Below are positions 1-12,900 of a stretch of DNA of 64,000 bases, piece by piece; positions within the stretch are counted from its first letter, which is position 1; every line of letters starts with the position of its first letter. Under the pieces are notes generated by a model. The model did not search any database. It was not told the DNA's origin and was given only the letters and a program-made list of their open reading frames with translations. Both the position numbers and the translations under genes were made by a program. Origin of the DNA: Artocarpus heterophyllus. Taxonomy: Eukaryota; Streptophyta; Magnoliopsida; Rosales; Moraceae. The stretch is from assembly GCA_025403435.1 (NCBI GenBank), contig CM046350.1, forward strand, positions 6,545,512 through 6,609,511, read 5' to 3'.

Positions 1-45
1 AAATCTCTCAAGTACCGAATTCCCAAAACATTTCCATATTATAAC

Positions 46-2263
46 CTGTTGACGAAGACGATCAAAGGAAGATCTGTCTGCCTTGCACAGTAGAGCCTTT
101 GTTATTGTGAACTTGCGCTGGATGATATCAGCCCTACCACAGAGAAAGATAACAAGCTAAAATCTTAAAGCCACATTAAAGTAAAAAGAACTGAGTTGTA
201 GCACAAAGACATGACGACAAGGGTCAAATGAAAGATGGACTTTTTTGAAACTTTGCAAACAACTAAAAAATGCCAATTAATTTGGCAAAGCACAAAAGAA
301 TCACATATAATGCTAGCAGGGAACTATATAATAAATAAAGTTAAGAATTTAAAGGTTAAAAAAAAAAAAAAAACCATAAAGTATCAAAGTATCATGACAT
401 ACTTGTGCTGCAACTCGTTTTTAGCCTCCACCAAACAATTAGCAAACTGTCCAACCTGCATCATGTGGAATTATGGGAACGTAAACGATATATCTTTACC
501 ACCTTATGCAAGGATTATTGTTGCAAAAAAAAAAAAAAAAAAAAAAAAACACCCGGCAACAAGAGAAGTCTCTCCAATGTAGATTTTTTACCAAGGATTT
601 ACCCTTAATTCAATCAGACTAGGAGAACAAATCAATCTCCCTCAATTTTTTCACCTTTGATTGTCGAATTAATGGTATAAAAAGAAAAAAGTTGCAGCTC
701 CAAAAGGATGGTCCACAGCTCTTAATTCTATAATACAGGAGTGACACAATGATTCCCTGCAAAAGTTGTAGCTCATAGGAGAGGCACAATCAAATCCTTT
801 AAATACCATTCAGGACCAGACTCGAAAATCCACCCCAAGCACTACTAGTTTGGATATTACTTCGAGGAGTCCTTTACAAATTTGCGAGTGCACCCAACAA
901 ATAGGCACAGGCATTTCTTCAAGGCCCAAGACACATGAGCCTCCTCCTAAGTTCAGGTATGCTCCTGCATCATTCTAGCTTTTACAGAACACTTTTATTT
1001 TCAATCTCTTCTCAGTATATCAATCCATAGTAGCCACAAGCCTGTATCATTTGATCTTGACAAACCGCACAATCATCCTTGTGATTTCTACTAAAAACAT
1101 TGTCTAGCTTATTCCAACTTTATAAACACACTTCCACAAATAAGCTTGAACCATGTACACGTTTGTTTCTGCCCATTTTTCCCCTCTCTTCACACACTAA
1201 ACCATAAGCAAAAGAAGAGCAGTGTTCTGTGCGCACAAGAAGGGAATATCTTATCATCTTTACATACTCTTTAATTCTGTCCTTCACGTGTTCCCAAAAT
1301 TGAGAAAACAATCATCCCAATATTTCATAAATAATTGCTCACTAGCTTTATTATTATTATTATCATCATCATCATCATCTTTCAAACCACTTAAAGCTAA
1401 AATTCATCATTGGCAAGGCAGTTTAAGAAAACAGCAAGATCAAATTTTTATGCTTTTTCAGATTCTAAAAACCAAAACTGAATGATTGCAACAATGAAAA
1501 TAATAAAAGCTTAACCAACAAAAGAAAAAAGACGTGATTTTTAACAGTAAAACTTGAAAAATACCTGAGCCAGCGTCAATCCTTTGGAATGGTGACTTTT
1601 CATAAGCTCATCATACTGCTGCTTGATCTTTCTCTGCGTCACACTGTTCGACGACGTAAACGGGAACAAACACACCAATTCCTCCTTGCCCCGACATTTC
1701 GGACCCGAATTCCCCTCATCGCCGCCGTTTTCCTCTTCCCCTTTGGAACTCGAGCTCTTCTTCTTAGCCCTCTTTTTCTTCTTCTTCCCTCTCTGATCTC
1801 CACCCGATTCCACCCTCTCCTCGCCCAAACCCGACCCGAGCGAGTCCGAGTCCGGTTCACCGCAATGCCCTCCAGAACCGCCCTTCTCGAACAAGGTCTC
1901 CCATTTGGGAGAATCGGAGGGCAAAATCTCCAGAACCAGAGGAGAGCGGACCGAATGGTTCAAATGGGTCGAGCTGCTTTCGCGGGTTTCGTGGGTTTTG
2001 CCCGATGGGTCGCTCTGGGTGTCGGTTTTGGTCTGGTGGATCGGTTCTTGAGATTGCTCTGTTTTTCGCTTGGAGTTTTTGTAGATGAAGAGGAAGAAGA
2101 GAGAGAAAGTGGTGAAGAAGATGAGGAAGGAGGAGAAGAAAAAGGAGAACATTGGAGTGTGAATTTGAGAGTGAAATTTGTGTATTGGGAATGAGAAATT
2201 AGAAGCAGAGATTGGATAATAATATGAACATGCAGCCGCCATTGAAACGCGTCCTATTTTCAC
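46..2263 (-). CDS. Conserved plant protein of unknown function, membrane-anchored N-terminus (3' end beyond window)
   Basis: Three exons are visible on the minus strand: 1565-2263, 403-455 and 46-133. All have GT-AG borders, and the phases agree (an in-frame CAG ends exon 1; exon 2 ends with two bases of a Lys codon completed by exon 3). Exon 3 has a good donor (GTTATA), so the gene continues past the left edge. About 280 residues are seen. Residues 38-61 form one hydrophobic membrane span, followed by a basic stop-transfer stretch. Residues 65-210 are low-complexity, Ser/Glu/Lys-rich, with a long Lys-rich run. The conserved part starts near residue 213 (TQRKIKQQYDELMKSHHSKG) and looks like the start of a helical, coiled-coil-like domain. 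I recall similar sequences in other plants but know no function. The first ATG is at 2263; Met8 at 2242 is an equally good start. Confidence 0.72.
1349..1379. repeat. (TTA)n/(TCA)n trinucleotide microsatellite in intron 1
   Basis: An uninterrupted ATT repeat passes directly into an ATC repeat. It lies inside the first intron (456-1564) of the leftmost gene. The rest of that intron shows no recognisable feature. Confidence 0.85.
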
Positions 2264-5178
2264 AGAGACACAGAATCACTAGTGTCGTTTGGTTTTTATT
2301 TGGCTAATCCAAAAGGGGGGGTGTTTGTTTGTTTGTTTTATTTTGTTTTTTTTTTTAAAAAAAAATATTTTGTGGGCTTTGATTGAATTTTGATGGGTTT
2401 TCCACTTCTATTTCAAAAAATAAATAAATAAATAATAAATAATAAATAAAATAAAATTGATGGGTTTTATTAGTGAGTGAGATTTTATCATAATAAAGTG
2501 AGAGAAATTCTGTTGCCTACTGTTCAAGTTTAAATGAGTAGTCACCTGCTTTGAAGGTTCTATTGGCGATTTGAGGCTTTTTAATTGGCTGTAAAGTATG
2601 TGCACATTTACGTGTGACAACTATTTTTTATTTTTATTTTATATATTATATTGTATTAATTAATTATGACGCATATATTTATGTTGTATGTTTGAAAAAT
2701 AACAATAAATATCTTCATTCGTCAACTCACAGTTTTCAGGTGAAATTTTTTAATTTGTGGCTGTTCAAATTTTTTGTCCTCACCATGAAGACCAGCCAAA
2801 AAAAAAAAAAAAAAGAACTCAACTTTGGAATATTTGAGGAGAAATTATGAGGTAGAGTGGAAATTGAATTATATTTTGCCTGTTTATTATTTTTTTTGGA
2901 AGAAATATTTTGTACCTTTTGATTTTTGCATAGAATTTTGCATTTGAGATTGATGTATTCTTTAGTAGATTGATGTCTTTTTTTTCTCCAGAATACTTTT
3001 TGCAGATAAAGAGCTGCTTTATCTTACACGAGTGTTCCTAGCACAAAAGAAACAGAAAAAGAAGAAGAAAGTCGAAACAATGTGAGTTGGAATTTGGGAT
3101 TAATTTTGCTGCCTAGTGCAAATTCTTCATCAATGACGTTGCTTTCCCTTGAAAAAAAAAAAGAATAAAGAAAAAAGAAAAAAGATTATTTAAGTTGATG
3201 CAGGTGTACTTTTTCTTTTGAGCCAAAACCCCAGAGGCGTGGGTGATGAGTAGATTTTTTTTTTTTTTAATATTTTGAGAGCTGCAGCTTGGTGTTTTGT
3301 TGGTTTTTAGATGTTTTGTTTTGTTTTTTTTATGTGTTTATTTTGTTTATTTTGTGGGTTAGAAAAAGGTTTAGCAAGTACAGTTGATTGTGAAAAAAGA
3401 CGAAAAATTAAACTCAAAGTGAGGATTAAAAAAAGAAGGATTAAAAGTCAGCGCCACGGCTTTAAAATTGGGCGCCGTGGTGCCGAGGGGAGGAAAGCAC
3501 AATTCCAACGCTTTGGAGCCAACGCTGAGCATTGGATGCTGGGCACCGAAGCGCTAGCTGAGGCATGAAGCAATTTCGTGTCAGGGGCTAGCACAGCGTT
3601 GTTGGGAGTTGAGGTTGAAGAGCCCAGTCGAGATTTTTAGAATTTTATTCCAAATTGTTTGTAATCTCTTATTTTTACTACATACCTATAAATAGGACCT
3701 CTTTAGGTATTTTAAAAGGGTCTTTTTACAAGAGAATAGGTGAGAAAAAAATAGCCAATTCTGGAGGAGAAGAAGAAGGTCTTGAAAACGGATTCTCAAC
3801 TTCGGATTCGCCTTGTTAATCAGTTTTTATTTCTCTTTTTTTTTCCTCCATGTTTAAGATTTTCTCCATGATATTTGCCTTTAGCATTATGAACTAATTT
3901 CATCTTCTAGGTTTGTAATGAAACCCATTCATGAAACTTGATTACGTGAAATTCTCTTCTCCATGATTTTTATCCTACAATGTGGTTGTTTATTTTATCT
4001 CAAGCTTAATGCAATTTAATTAATTGGCCATTAATTGAATTGATTTGATGAACCCTACTAATATCGATAGAGTTATTTTGTGTTCAAGACTTAGGTAGAG
4101 TAAGTATGTTGATGTGAGATAGACATATACTCATATTGCATGTGTGTCCATTTTGAGGGTTTTATCTTAATGAATTCTTCTTAATATAATTCTTATAGAC
4201 ATATAATGAATTATTTAGGAAGGGCATTTTTGCATAACCATCGACGGAAGCTTTTGAATATTTTAGTGCTCTTGGGTGACAATTACAGTAGAATAATCAT
4301 CATAAGAAAGGAAAGATTGAGTGAATTGTTGGGGGAAGTTATAAGCCTATGTTTTATCATTATTAAATTTTCGTTTATTAATATAGGATTGCTATTTTAA
4401 TTTTTCTTGTTTTATTTTTTATCTTGCAATTTTTATTATTGTTTAGATAAAATTAAGGAATAGTATATTCGTAATTAACAATATTAAAATAGTTATTAGT
4501 CTCTATAAAAATGATATTTTTTTCATTATTTTATTACTTTTGCGATACGTATGCTTACGTGCATAAAATTAACAAGAGTAGAGATACTATTGTTGGTTAC
4601 TTAATGAATGCGTATTATAAGGTCCTAAAGTTTTTTACCCTTGAACGTGCCATACAGATGTTCAACTGTGTCAATTTTAGCTTTAGCAGGTTCTAGAGCT
4701 TACCATTTCATACATCATTTAAATGGTGCATTGACTCTCCTCCAACGTAATGGGTCAATTTGGAGTAACCAACAATGCTTTGTTCCAATAAAAAATGTAA
4801 CAAAACTTTCGATAATTATAATAAAAAGTAAAAATTTACTACATTATAAAAATCTTATAAACTATAATTTTTTAAACTAATATTATCAGTTTTAACCGCT
4901 ATCCTAAACACCTTACACATATACGTCACAAGATCACATTTTGCTTCAATACAAAAGCCTGGGTCAGTCCAATTTTCCTGTCTTATTAAACGCGCATTAT
5001 CCATTCATTTACAATACATTGGATACTAAACGACAGATATTAAAGCAATACCAAACAGGAAATCACAAAACGACAAACATTAATAAAGAATGCATGCTCC
5101 AATTGGTGCAGGCATAGACATCATGCCTTAATAAAAAAATAGAATTGGGATTTTCCTTCTTTTTTTTAGGTTTTCTTA
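2264..5178. other. Intergenic: promoter side of the left gene, then repeat debris
   Basis: AT-rich sequence with T/A homopolymers. The first few hundred bases must hold the promoter of the minus-strand gene ending its 5' side at 2263, but I see no convincing TATA box. The only structured part is the LTR-like block at 3430-4200. Open frames here are short, lysine-rich or phenylalanine-rich, and show no family resemblance. Confidence 0.6.
3430..4200 (+). repeat. LTR-like remnant (possible solo LTR or non-autonomous element piece)
   Basis: A GC-richer stretch (3440-3620) is followed by a TATA-like CTATAAATAGG near 3685 and then a leader-like region. The part at 3850-4160 (a segment with GAACTAATTTC, then TGTAATGAAACCC) resembles sequence I associate with plant LTR elements. 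No TG...CA borders or target duplication were identified, so the class and edges are uncertain. Confidence 0.35.
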
Positions 5179-5537
5179 TAGGGTGTTTGAAGGGCGGTAG
5201 AAATTAATGATTGGAACCATTTTTACTGTAATATATGAGAGTTTTATACTATAGCATATTTTTTTATTGTTACTGTAGCATGTGAGAGCTTTATACTGTT
5301 CATAACTGAGATTGTGGTGGAAACTGAGGGGGTGTTTGGCAGTGGTGGGAACCGCTCAGTTCCCACCACAATCTCAGTTATGAACAGTGTAAAGCTCTCA
5401 CATGCTACAGTAACAATAAAAAAAATATGTTACAGTATAAAACTCTCACATGCTATAGTAAAAGTGGTTCCCACTACTGGTTCCCACCACCCTTTCAAAC
5501 ATCCTATGAGTGGTTTCCAACGCTGCCAAACACCCCC
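5179..5537. mobile_element. Tourist-like MITE, interrupted by a second copy of the same family
   Basis: The outer element runs from 5179 (TAGGGTGTTTGAAGG) to 5537 (CTGCCAAACACCCCC) and is flanked by TTA at 5176-5178 and 5538-5540. A 3-bp TTA/TAA duplication with GGGTGTTTGG-type ends fits the PIF/Harbinger (Tourist) group. The element is split by the copy at 5328-5506, which lies in the opposite orientation. No transposase is encoded. Confidence 0.75.
5328..5506. mobile_element. Tourist-like MITE nested inside another copy
   Basis: A 179-bp element starts GGGGGTGTTTGGCAG and ends CAAACATCCTA, with TGA on both sides (5325-5327 and 5507-5509). The inside carries the family core AAAGCTCTCACATGCTACAG twice. 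Because it is inverted relative to its host element, the pair can fold into a long hairpin. Confidence 0.75.
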
Positions 5538-5948
5538 TTAAAATTTAAATGAGGGTTATAAACGCTGTTCTCAGTGCCTGACTGTTACCAAATATTTTAT
5601 CCCAAGCCCAAGGCATCCAAAGTTGCATTTACTTGTACAGTAAGATTAAGTCCCTAGTGTTGCACATAATCCCCAAGAGTCATTATTCTATCCCTGCTCA
5701 GATAACCGACCCCTCTTTTAAATATTATACACACTTCCTAAGCAAAAGGACAGCCCCATATAAAATTCTATATGCTATATACCTTGTGTTTGTGCAGCAT
5801 TCTGCCACTACAATCCAAGGATTAGATTTGCTTCTTGATGGTGCATAAACTTGCAGCTAAATTTTCAAGGAGGATTATAAAGTAGCGTAGGAAAAAGAAT
5901 CTGCTGGTTAAAAGACGGTTTCAGCTCGTTAGAATCATGTCAGATTAA

Positions 5949-6115
5949 GGGGGTATTTGGCAGTGGTGGAAACCATTCAGTTCCTACCACAAACTCAATT
6001 ATGAACAGTGTAAAGCTCTTATATGCTACAGTAACAATAAAAAAAAATATGCTATAATATAAAACTCTTACATGCTACAATAAAAATGGTTCCCACCACC
6101 CCTTCAAACACCCTA
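5949..6115. mobile_element. Tourist-like MITE, same family
   Basis: A 167-bp copy starts GGGGGTATTTGGCAG, ends CAAACACCCTA, and has TAA at 5946-5948 and 6116-6118. The interior matches the nested copy at 5328-5506 closely. Confidence 0.75.
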
Positions 6116-6914
6116 TAAAAAGAGTAACAAATTAACGCAACTTAATAAATATCCAACGATTAAAAATTGTACTTTAAAGTAAAATATTTTTTTCATACCT
6201 TACCACGTAATTCTCCCTCTTTTAAAGAAGGTTCTTCAACAATGAGAACTAAAATAAAGGGCATATGTTATGACAACACTACTAACAATAAGATGGGACC
6301 TACATGTGAGTCTCACAATTAAGACCCATCTTGTTGTGAGTTGTGGTGTCATGTTGAATAGCATTGCTCTCCTCAATCTGATGAGCACAAGCATCTAAGT
6401 AGTAAATGCAAATGCACAGAACACAAATGGGTAAAACTTGGAATTATTACTTTGGAAACTTTTCTACAAGAACAAACAATGGAACAATAGCTCCCAACAT
6501 GTAACGCAAGAATGAAACCTTAAAATTACTGGAAGCCAGAAGCTTTTCCATAATCTGAAAACTTAAAAAACTTTCTACACATGGACTCCTTCAGTGTCGT
6601 CTCAATGTGCATCCAACTCGCAGTTCTCTTTCCCACCTCTTTTGTAACGTTGAAGGGAACCAATCGAAACGATAGCAAGTATGTACACATAGCTTTACTC
6701 ACAATCATCTTCAGGAGCTCTTTAGGCTTTTCAACCAAGTGGTGTGTTGCATATTTCTGCACAACTTCACCTCCGGAAAAAAGCCAATGAATGGTTGCAA
6801 TGGCACTTGCATGTGTATATAGATTAACTTACTGCAAAAATTAACTGAAGTTCCTGTATTGCTAGCATGAGAGAAAACAAAACGAGACATTTCGTTTGGG
6901 GATACTCGAAGTCA
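6116..6914 (-). other. 3' flank / 3' UTR of the beta-galactosidase gene
   Basis: Sequence downstream of the beta-galactosidase stop codon (minus strand). It contains the 3' UTR and terminator of that gene, but no single polyadenylation signal stands out. A 78-codon open frame (6526-6762) shows no family resemblance and is probably chance. Confidence 0.5.
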
Positions 6915-9900
6915 TCAACTGCAGATGGCCTCCACAGAGAGTTTTTTCATGACACTAGGACATGGATCACCACCAAACATTTCCGGTGCCACAGTTACCG
7001 TGCAGGAGTTCTGACCGATGCAAAGCTGCAGGAAGAAAATTAATAAGTATTTAACATTTATGCAGAATGTTAAAGGATAAGGTAAAAACAAAGTCCATGG
7101 GCTAACGCAAGATCCAAATGCATACCCTTTCAAAAGCATCATACGAATGGTGAGCGTGACAGCTTCCCTCACGAAAGCTTCCACAAGCTCCTTCTGGTGT
7201 ACCGAAGCTAGCGAACTTTATTTTCGAAATTTTCTGCCCGATGCCACAAGACAAATGGGCTTTAGGCCTCAAAGGTTTATTAACTTTACCCGAGGCTTGC
7301 ATTTGCCAGTTCACTAGAGTAGGTTGCCACTCGTAGACATCAGCACACACAGTATCTACATCCCTTCTAACCAAAAAGATTCCATTCGGGTCTCCACCCC
7401 ATTCTTCAAACACCACCAACAAATTGCCTGTTGGCTTAAGCCATGATTTAGGAACATGGTACCTGGATCGATAAAAACAGTTGGTTTTGTTAAGCTTATG
7501 CCACAATATCGAAGAGACCAAGATCAAGTTCCAATCTTCAATTACCATCTTTGTGAAGCATCCCCACAGTTACTTAGACATTTCTTTTCATTATATGTTC
7601 CCGCATATTGACAGCCACCACAACCGCCTTCCGCTTTGTAAGCAGGCCAGTAACGACCAAGACTCTGACCATTAATCCATATTTGACCTTTTCCCATGCT
7701 GCCCATGTCCAAAGCTAAGGGTGCGTATCCCGCCGGAGCATCAAAACTTGTCTGCAAACAAAAAAGATGTCTAATTAAAACATTTTTTCCATGCAAGCTT
7801 TAACAAAAAAATAAACATAAGTTGCTTCTCTGTCATCTTGGATAAGAAGCCAAAAAGGTTATCTTGAAGTTTGAGATACTCACTTTAAACCATGTCAGAG
7901 GCTGTTTCCGTGCTACTAGAGACCCTTGAAACCAGTCAACAGAGGAACTCCCCGTAAGCGAATGAAGACTCAAGGCTTCTCCTTTAAGACCAACCTGATG
8001 AAGAAAAATACAGTTAAATGCATTCATAGCATTGCAAGAGAAACAAGAGAAGTCGAGGAAAACCAACCTTATACGACCATTTCTGCCATGACAAGTCTCT
8101 TCTACCCTCGTTGAGTCCATTCAATGAAACCGGGCCAAGAACACCAGCATTCCATGTCTCGAAATGTGGACCAACATTCTGAACTCAAGATGTAAGAAAA
8201 CGTCAGGTTTAAACTGCCACAGGTATACAAATATGAGCTTATGAGAAAGAAGAGAGGAGAGAAAGAGAGAGAACAAACCGGAAGACCAACAGCAATACTC
8301 AGAAGTGCAATTGTGTTGATACCAGATCTCAAGTTCACACCTTCACTGAATGTTAATTTTGGGAATTCTAAACTTCCATAAGAAGTACCTGCCAAAAGTT
8401 TAAGAAAGAGCATGTTACTACCAGAAACACCTTTCATGACCCAAAATCATATCGCAAACTATTAGCTGGCTCTGAAAGAAAATTTTCAAAATTACATATT
8501 AAAAAAAAAAGCGACTTCTGCCTACAATGTTATCAATGAAGTGGAGTCACAAACTGCTTTCAGCTAAAAATAGAATGGCCAGTGCTTACCTGCTAGTTGA
8601 CCATTGACGAAAACATGCAAAGCATGACCAGCTGATAAGACTGTTAGTACAGGATACTTCCCACTTCTCAAAAATTCTTCACTGGGGTCAACCTTAACAC
8701 TGGGAATCAAAATTGAACCAAGACAGAAAAAGTCACAATCCGTGGGAAGCATTTTTTTTGGACGCAGAAGGGACCGAGCATGTTTTTTTTAGTTACTCAC
8801 TCTGTCATGTACCACAGATAGTCAGAAGCATCTCTTGTAGTATTAATCTGCTCCAACAACCCAGAAACCGTGAGTGAAGTCTCTTCATAAGAGGTTGTCT
8901 CTTCATTGTATGCTTCCCAAGAAAATCCACCATGGATAGGAACACGAGTCATCTTCATCGTTGAGCTCTGCGCGCCAACCTGTAAAGGATATCAGATTTG
9001 AAAAATGTCAATTTCTTTCTAAAGAAAAAAACACGACCCCTATATCGCCATAAAAAAATAAAGAAAAAATGTTCTCACCCTTGCAGTGTTGTACACCGTG
9101 TTCTTGCAGTCAGGAAGAATGCTGATAGACCATGGAGGAAGGTTATAATGCATATTCGCAAAGGACACTTTCGCAAATGAATTCGGGTTGTAATTTGCAA
9201 GGAACGCAGCACAAGCTCCGGACTTTGATTTGAATACATGAGCCTGCAAGGTTATAGTTGTTCTAAAGCGTAAGCTTTTACTTCCAATCAAAATTTGGAA
9301 ATCATAATATTTTCTAGAACTAAAGTCCAACCTGTTCATAGCTTCCGAGTTGTGTTACTATGGGATCTCCAGATACCAAAGCTGGTTCACACAGTTTTAT
9401 TGCTCTGTGCAAATCTTTTAAATGACCCCATTTAGGTTCCCTCAATAGTCCTAGATAAAAAGCAGGGAAAAAAAAAGTTAGGACTGGTCAGATTTTTGCA
9501 GTAAACCTGGACTTCTTTTTGTAAGCGCCTTGATTTCCCTCCCGAGCTTTCTCATGTTCATGATGTGTTTCATGTATCATGCTTCGGAAATGTACGCCCA
9601 AACCAGGCAAGATTATTCCATTTCTAGACGTGCAGGTTCAGGAAGACACGACTTATGAGGAGGTACCAGTTCAAATTATCGATCGAAAAGTGATAAGCTT
9701 GCGACGTCTTGAGATACCCCTAGTGAAAGTCGTGTGTCAGCATCACGGAGCTGATGAAGCGACTTGGGAATTAGAGTCGACTATGAGAGAGTTGTACCCT
9801 CATTTGTTCTGATTTTAATTCGACTTTTAATTTTGAGGACGAAATTTTTTTTAGAGGTGGAGAGTTATAACGCTCAGAAAATTTAATTATGCATAAATGG

Positions 9901-12454
9901 TGATTAGATGGTGAATTAGTATGCTTTAAATTTCGAACAAGTAAAGGAGAAGGGAAATAGACCAAAGTTCGTTGATATTTTTATTTTCCTTTTTCTCTAG
10001 GAAACTGACGTTGAAAGGCTGATTAGCAATGGATATATTTGTTTAACGATTTAACACACGTGAACAACATGATGACTGCATCAGTCTGAAAGAAACTAGA
10101 TTTTTACTCCCTCGCTAATAATATTCATAATTTATCCGTATTCTATATTCAGCATCAATTTCTAACGTCGAATCACGTACCATATTCATCTAGAGGTGCA
10201 TCATAATCATAGCTGGTAGCAATGAATGGACCACCGGCGGTTCGGCCAAAATTTGTTCCTCCATGGTACTGTAATGATGAAAACAAGAAAAACATGAACA
10301 AAATTTCTCAAGATATTCATTTTGAGAGGCAATTAACATGAACATTATGAGTACCATGTAATAATTAATGAATGACCCTCCCTTCTGTATAAACCGAGCA
10401 ACCGCAAAGGCCAAGTCTTCTGCTGGTCTGTTAGGAACTGGACCACCAAACTCAGTATACCTGCATGAAAAACAAGTTAAATGAAGACTAACAATAAACC
10501 TACAATATAGTTCCTTGAAGTAAACAACAAGCATGCAAATTTTACCAGCCAGTCCAAGCTTCAGTCCACATCTTTGGTTTATAATTCTTGTTTGGGGAGA
10601 AGTAATCACAATAGAATCCGTTGCAGGCATTGATCTGATGCAAGGTTTAAACAAAAACAAAGGGGGAGCCATGAAGTTTTGAAGCCAAAAATTTAAAAGA
10701 TGCATGTGTATATCTTTAATTACTACAATAGGAAAACAAATACGGCAGAAGTTCAGCTTTAAGATTTATATATTCGTAGACTTTACACTAAGTTGATTAA
10801 AAAAAACTTAATTAAACAAAGAGTTTTTTTAGTGAAGAAAAAAAAATCCTCAACAAGTTAACATCAACAAAAAAACTCTCAAATGCCAGAAGGGAATTAA
10901 ATAATAGCAAAAGTGCAAGAGACATGAGAGTGAAACAGGAAAGCACGGCCATGTGCAAAGAGAGATAATAATTCACACACATCCTTAAAAAAGAAATTAA
11001 TTATTCATTTCATATATGAGCAACATGGAGGCATCACATCACTCACTAACAACCCCACTACGTCTCAAGTACCATAGGTCAATATTAACAATCAAGTTGT
11101 ACAACATATATAACATTGCAAGAAAGAACATGTGGAAAAATAAATAAAAAAATAAAAGATAACAAAAAGGGCAATGAAAAAGTTGAAAGGTGCTTACAAT
11201 GGGATCAGGGGCGTCATCTTGCTTACACATAACCCAAGGCACATCGGTGCCAAGTCCAACAGCCATATGAGCTGCCCAGTTAGCATATGCCTTTCCAGGA
11301 GATCCAAGTTCATACTCCATTGGCCCATATTCATTTTCAATCTGTCACACGAATACAGAAAAAAAAAAAATATATATATATATATATATGTACACACACA
11401 CACAGACTTTGTACTTCATTTGTAATGTAATGCAAGACTAGAAAAAATGGTGCATTTGTTTAGACTAACCTGGGATAGAATTATTGGACCACCTTGAGAG
11501 GCAAACAGCCTTTCTGCTTTCATCATATCCACAATCTTTCTTGTGAATTTTTCCATTTGTTCCTTCATTAATGCAATTCAGAAGTGAGGTTAAGAAGAGT
11601 CTAGCTTTAAGTTTTTTTTTTTTTTAATAGATATATATAATAAGTAATAGCAATAAATGTAAATAGAGGGTAAGAAGAGTAAAGATTCCAAACCTTGAAA
11701 GGTCCATTGTCTGTTCTAAATCTGATGCCGGGAATGTACTTCAACCAGACAGGGAAGCCTCTGCAAGTAAGAGTATTATAAGTTTTAGCTTCAAAAATCC
11801 AAGAGCTACCCAAAAGTTTTTTTTTAAATATATATATATATATTTAGAATTATGATTTTATAATTAATATTAATATATTATTACCCAAAGTTCCATTCAG
11901 CGCAAATATAAGGACCAATCCTGAGATGCATATAAAGGCCTGCTTGTTGAACCAGCTTAACAAACTTAACCAGATCATAATTTCCTTCAAAATAGTACTG
12001 CAAAAAAAATATTATAGCAAAAATTATAATAAAAAATTCTAAGCACATAAAAAAAAAAACAAAAAGTGGTCATTTTTTCATTACTTTGCCAGGTGAAGGC
12101 TCATGCCCATTCCAGAAAACATAAGTCTGAATCACATCAAGACCTCCGTCTTTAGCCTTCTGAATAAGATCCGGCCACATCTGCAACAAACCCAAAAAGA
12201 AAACTTCAAGAAAATTAAAAAAAAAAAAAAGGAAAGACATTGGAAGAGTAATATTAGTAACATTATTATTATAATATAACCTCAGGAGTGCTTCTTGGGT
12301 AGTGAATGGATCCAGAAATGAGGATTCTTCTCTGGCCATTGATGACAATAGCCTTTGAGTCATAAGAAACAGAGGCTGAAACAGAGCAAGCCCAGAATGA
12401 AAAAACCACCATTAACAACACACCATTGCACATTGCAAGCTTCTTCAAGCCCAT
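6915..12454 (-). CDS. BGAL1-like: Beta-galactosidase, GH35, BGAL1-type, secreted, with C-terminal lectin domain
   Basis: Cell-wall/apoplastic exo-galactosidase expected to trim beta-galactosyl residues from pectin side chains or arabinogalactans. There are 19 exons: 12281-12454, 12085-12180, 11885-11997, 11694-11760, 11470-11562, 11198-11341, 10546-10634, 10355-10460, 10181-10268, 9332-9450, 9079-9243, 8801-8979, 8590-8699, 8279-8388, 8068-8178, 7884-7994, 7546-7751, 7126-7462 and 6915-7025. All are GT-AG with matching phases and give 842 aa, the usual size for BGAL1 types. A signal peptide covers about residues 1-28. The active-site signature [14 protein letters not shown] holds the proton donor Glu185; the nucleophile is Glu254 in WTEAW. 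A Cys-rich galactose-binding (SUEL-type) lectin domain occupies about 762-842. The ATG at 12454 is chosen over 12481 because it starts directly with the signal peptide. No lesion is seen. Confidence 0.95.
9525..10030 (+). mobile_element. Decayed Ty3/gypsy retrotransposon 3' end in intron 9 of the beta-galactosidase gene
   Basis: Opposite in orientation to the host gene. A reading frame ending at 9812 encodes the end of an integrase/chromodomain-type polyprotein ([20 protein letters not shown]...), the typical C-terminus of chromovirus-like gypsy elements. The matching upstream part (9533-9578) continues in another frame after a one-base slip. The stop is followed by GAGGACGAAATTT and a purine-rich tract (9836-9867), then TATAACGC at 9868, as expected for a polypurine tract and a mutated LTR start. 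The right edge is unclear. Confidence 0.72.
11371..11404. repeat. (TA)n(CA)n microsatellite in intron 5 of the beta-galactosidase gene
   Basis: A TA run passes into a CA run next to an A homopolymer, between exons 5 and 6. Confidence 0.9.
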
Positions 12455-12481
12455 GATGACATCAAAAACCAAAACCAACAA

Positions 12482-12900
12482 ATCCCTTTTCTTCTTCTTC
12501 TTGCTCTTCCTTGAGCAATGCCCTTTTTAGATAAATTAATATTCTTTGTTTCTCACCCACTTTATTCCTTAGTCACATAGAGAGAGAGAGAGAGAAGGAG
12601 AGACAAAAAAAACACAGCTAGGAATGTCCTTCTCTGCTTCTACTTTTCTTTCTTTCCCTTTTGTTTTGTTATGATTTATGATTTAGGAAGAGAAAATGAG
12701 AGAAAATGGGAGTCAGTTTTTCAGACTAGAAATAAGTAAAGTATGGGGTGTGCTTAATGGTTTTCTTGGCCACAATGAAGATGCTTTGGAGCTGCTTTTA
12801 AACACTGAGAAATGGGAGGTAAGTGGGACCCACACTCCGGCCTGAGTCACATTGTCCGATAAATGTTTTAAGAGAAAAAAAAACAAAAGAAAATTTATTT
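12482..12900 (-). promoter_or_regulatory. 5' UTR and promoter region of the beta-galactosidase gene
   Basis: Read on the minus strand, the sequence before the ATG is pyrimidine-rich and includes a CT run (12579-12595, GA on the plus strand), common in plant 5' leaders. A TTTAAAAG near 12797 is a weak TATA candidate that would give a leader of about 300 bases. The transcription start cannot be fixed from sequence alone. Confidence 0.35.

Noticed and set aside
1589..2194. 201-codon open frame on the plus strand
   Set aside because: It is antisense to exon 1 of the minus-strand gene, whose frame continues through verified splice sites; the plus frame is a composition effect.
6526..6762. 78-codon frame downstream of the beta-galactosidase
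   Set aside because: It lies beyond the verified stop codon, has no splice support and no family resemblance; probably 3' UTR.
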